Assembly (NCBI GenBank): GCA_030615565.1
Contig: JAUWZC010000027.1
Coordinates: 1-16,036 of the forward strand
Direction of reading: 5' to 3'
DNA from: Desulfobacteraceae bacterium
GTDB taxonomy: Bacteria; Desulfobacterota; DSM-4660; Desulfatiglandales; B25-G16
Length of the DNA stretch: 16,036 nt
Shown here: positions 15,148 to 16,036 of the stretch, piece after piece
Layout: each line of letters begins with the position of its first letter
Numbering within the stretch: position 1 is the stretch's first letter
Program-made: the position numbers and the translations under genes
Notes under the pieces: model-generated
The model's database searches: none
What the model saw: only the letters and a program-made list of their open reading frames with translations
What the model was told of the DNA's origin: nothing

Positions 15148-15192
15148 GCCGCCCTTTAATGCCCCACCCGGGAGGGTGGGGATGGAGGCGGC
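15148..15192. repeat. Nested GC-rich hairpin with GGGA loop
   Basis: The inner stem CCCCACCC (15162-15169) pairs perfectly with GGGTGGGG (15174-15181) around a GGGA tetraloop (GNRA type). An outer pairing GCCGCC (15148-15153) with GGCGGC (15187-15192) encloses it. There is no T-run after it, so it is not a normal terminator. It looks like a REP or IS200-type structural element and is near a transposase relic. Confidence 0.6.
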
Positions 15193-15216
15193 TAATGAAT
15201 TATTTCCTTTTTTCAA

Positions 15217-15239
15217 GACCCGCCCGGAAGGGCGGGGTC
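15217..15239. repeat. GC-rich hairpin with GGAA loop
   Basis: CCCGCCC (15219-15225) pairs with GGGCGGG (15230-15236) around GGAA, another GNRA loop. GAC and GTC outside extend the stem with one bulge. It has the same plan and loop type as the hairpin 40 bp to its left. Confidence 0.6.
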
Positions 15240-15338
15240 GTTGACTTTATACTTTACTTTATATCTTCTACTTTCGTGTCCACCTAAAAGCCTGTCTAAA
15301 AGCAATACCCTTGGTAAAAGTATCATTGTTAGTTGATT

Positions 15339-15467
15339 TCATGACCTAACAGCTCTAAAAAAACGATAGAGGTCTATATCATCTTCATAGATAATCTGCA
15401 GAGCATTACCACATGAGGTTGCGTGATAGAGGGCACCTTCAAACTCGATTCGTAGTGGACATGACAT
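15339..15467 (-). pseudogene. REP-associated (Y1/IS200-like) transposase relic, N-terminal 42 codons
   Basis: From ATG 15467 the frame reads MSCPLRIEFEGALYHATSCG, then IYEDDIDLYRFFRAV, and stops at TGA 15339-15341. This is the start of a REP-associated tyrosine transposase. Relatives read M(A/S)RPLRIE(F/Y)xGALYHVTSRGN and then (Y/F)xDDxDRxxF. Family proteins are roughly 150-300 residues and carry an HxH metal pair and a catalytic Tyr further on. None of that is present after this stop in any frame I read, so the gene is truncated. Two Cys stand where Arg is usual (third residue, and TSCGN for TSRGN), which also suggests decay. These single-strand transposases act on GC-rich palindromes like the two hairpins 100-190 bp downstream. 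Confidence 0.72.
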
Positions 15468-15905
15468 GATGTAATTCTACTATGCTGAAGGTATAGAGCA
15501 AAGTGCTGACCCTATTTACTCGCAAAGCAAGCTGATCTAAGGCAAGCTCAACATCTGATTCCAAATCACTAACATTCTTTTAAACGGATACACCTGACAT
15601 CTGCCTTATTCCGATGCATGATCATAGTCGATGGTATGCAGATCAGATTATAGACAGCTTGCCATAGTCAATGCTTGCTATCAGACTGATTTTATTAAAG
15701 TATTCATATGGTAATCATAACCTTATCAAATTTTAGAGGCCGAGGTTAAATTTGACACCAAATCTGTATTTGATGGGTACTTGTCTAATTTGTAATCTAA
15801 TCGCCTTTGTTGAATTTGGTTGGTGCATAAAAATCTCAGCTTACTTGCTAAATTGGAACCTGAATTCTATCTGAGGGTATTGGAAATGATATTTCCAGAT
15901 TGACA
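15468..15905. other. Gap without a recognisable gene
   Basis: I read both strands and found no convincing gene. The only notable items are an AT-rich hairpin at 15726-15755 (TCAAATTTTA with TTAAATTTGA, one mismatch, GAGGCCGAGG loop) and a 31-codon minus-strand frame ending in KYRFGVKFNLGL beside it. That frame is too short to support. The part near 15468-15530 is probably the 5' flank of the transposase relic. Confidence 0.5.
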
Positions 15906-16036
15906 CTAACTATATTGCTCTGACAATTTCTTTCGTTCTTCATCCGGTAGGGACTTGATATAGGACTTCCAGCTTGGACACCAACCGATATGCCACTTCC
16001 ATATTCGGCCCAAAATCGATCGGGGGTTCTTATCGT
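15906..16036 (-). CDS. C-terminal end of an unidentified small Trp-rich protein (partial)
   Basis: The last 42 codons of a minus-strand gene enter from the right edge and stop at TAG 15906-15908. The readable end is RIWKWHIGWCPSWKSYIKSL followed by PDEERKKLSEQYS. Three Trp in a WKWHIGWCPSW cluster and a polar helical tail look like a real protein rather than chance. I vaguely associate such WH-x-x-WCPxWK endings with small conserved proteins of anaerobes, but I cannot name a family. It is in the same orientation as the mfd operon, but 1.2 kb and a terminator separate them. Confidence 0.5.
   Translation of the reverse strand, partial: DKNPRSILGRIWKWHIGWCPSWKSYIKSLPDEERKKLSEQYS

Noticed and set aside
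15470..15900. tRNA or other structured RNA gene in the right-hand gap
   Set aside because: I looked for tRNA arms and CCA ends and found no cloverleaf; the inverted repeats present are short and AT-rich.

Overview
The window looks like a stretch of chromosome from an AT-rich (roughly 40% G+C by eye), Gram-negative, RpoH-using bacterium. A deltaproteobacterial lineage (Desulfobacterota or a near relative) is my best guess. The reasons are lipoprotein and periplasmic chaperone genes of a two-membrane cell, an RpoH-type sigma factor, a relic of 4-hydroxybutyryl-CoA dehydratase (a strict-anaerobe enzyme), and GC-rich and TTGAACC-type intergenic repeats. The taxonomy is inference.

Every recognisable gene lies on the minus strand, so the window is best read from right to left. 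At the right edge (15906-16036) is the C-terminal end of an unidentified small Trp-rich protein. The next 1.2 kb has no intact gene. It holds a 42-codon relic of a REP-associated (Y1/IS200-like) transposase, two GC-rich hairpins with GNRA loops, a perfect 19-bp bidirectional terminator, and a near-consensus sigma-70 promoter on the plus strand. That promoter points at the terminator about 80 bp away, which gives a candidate small RNA of about 120 nt.

From 14735 to 3509 runs a tightly packed block that is probably one operon. It starts with a decayed 4-hydroxybutyryl-CoA dehydratase gene (in-frame amber codon plus a large in-frame deletion) whose stop codon overlaps the mfd start as TAATG. Then come mfd, two parvulin-type peptidyl-prolyl isomerases (one lipoprotein, one with a signal peptide), a RodZ-like protein, tyrS, rpoH and a TPR lipoprotein. 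Mfd handles stalled transcription, the parvulins and RodZ serve the envelope, TyrS serves translation, and RpoH would link the set to protein-folding stress.

The left 3.2 kb has a repeat-rich gap, a LolB-like lipoprotein gene, a second repeat-bounded gap that may hold a 55-codon reading frame, a Mut7-C/zinc-ribbon protein, and an M48 membrane metalloprotease with C-terminal TPRs that runs off the left edge. I see no defence island, CRISPR array, rRNA or tRNA. The items most worth checking are the orphan promoter-terminator unit, the dehydratase remnant coupled to mfd, and the repeat families, one of which is inserted in the lolB-like coding sequence.
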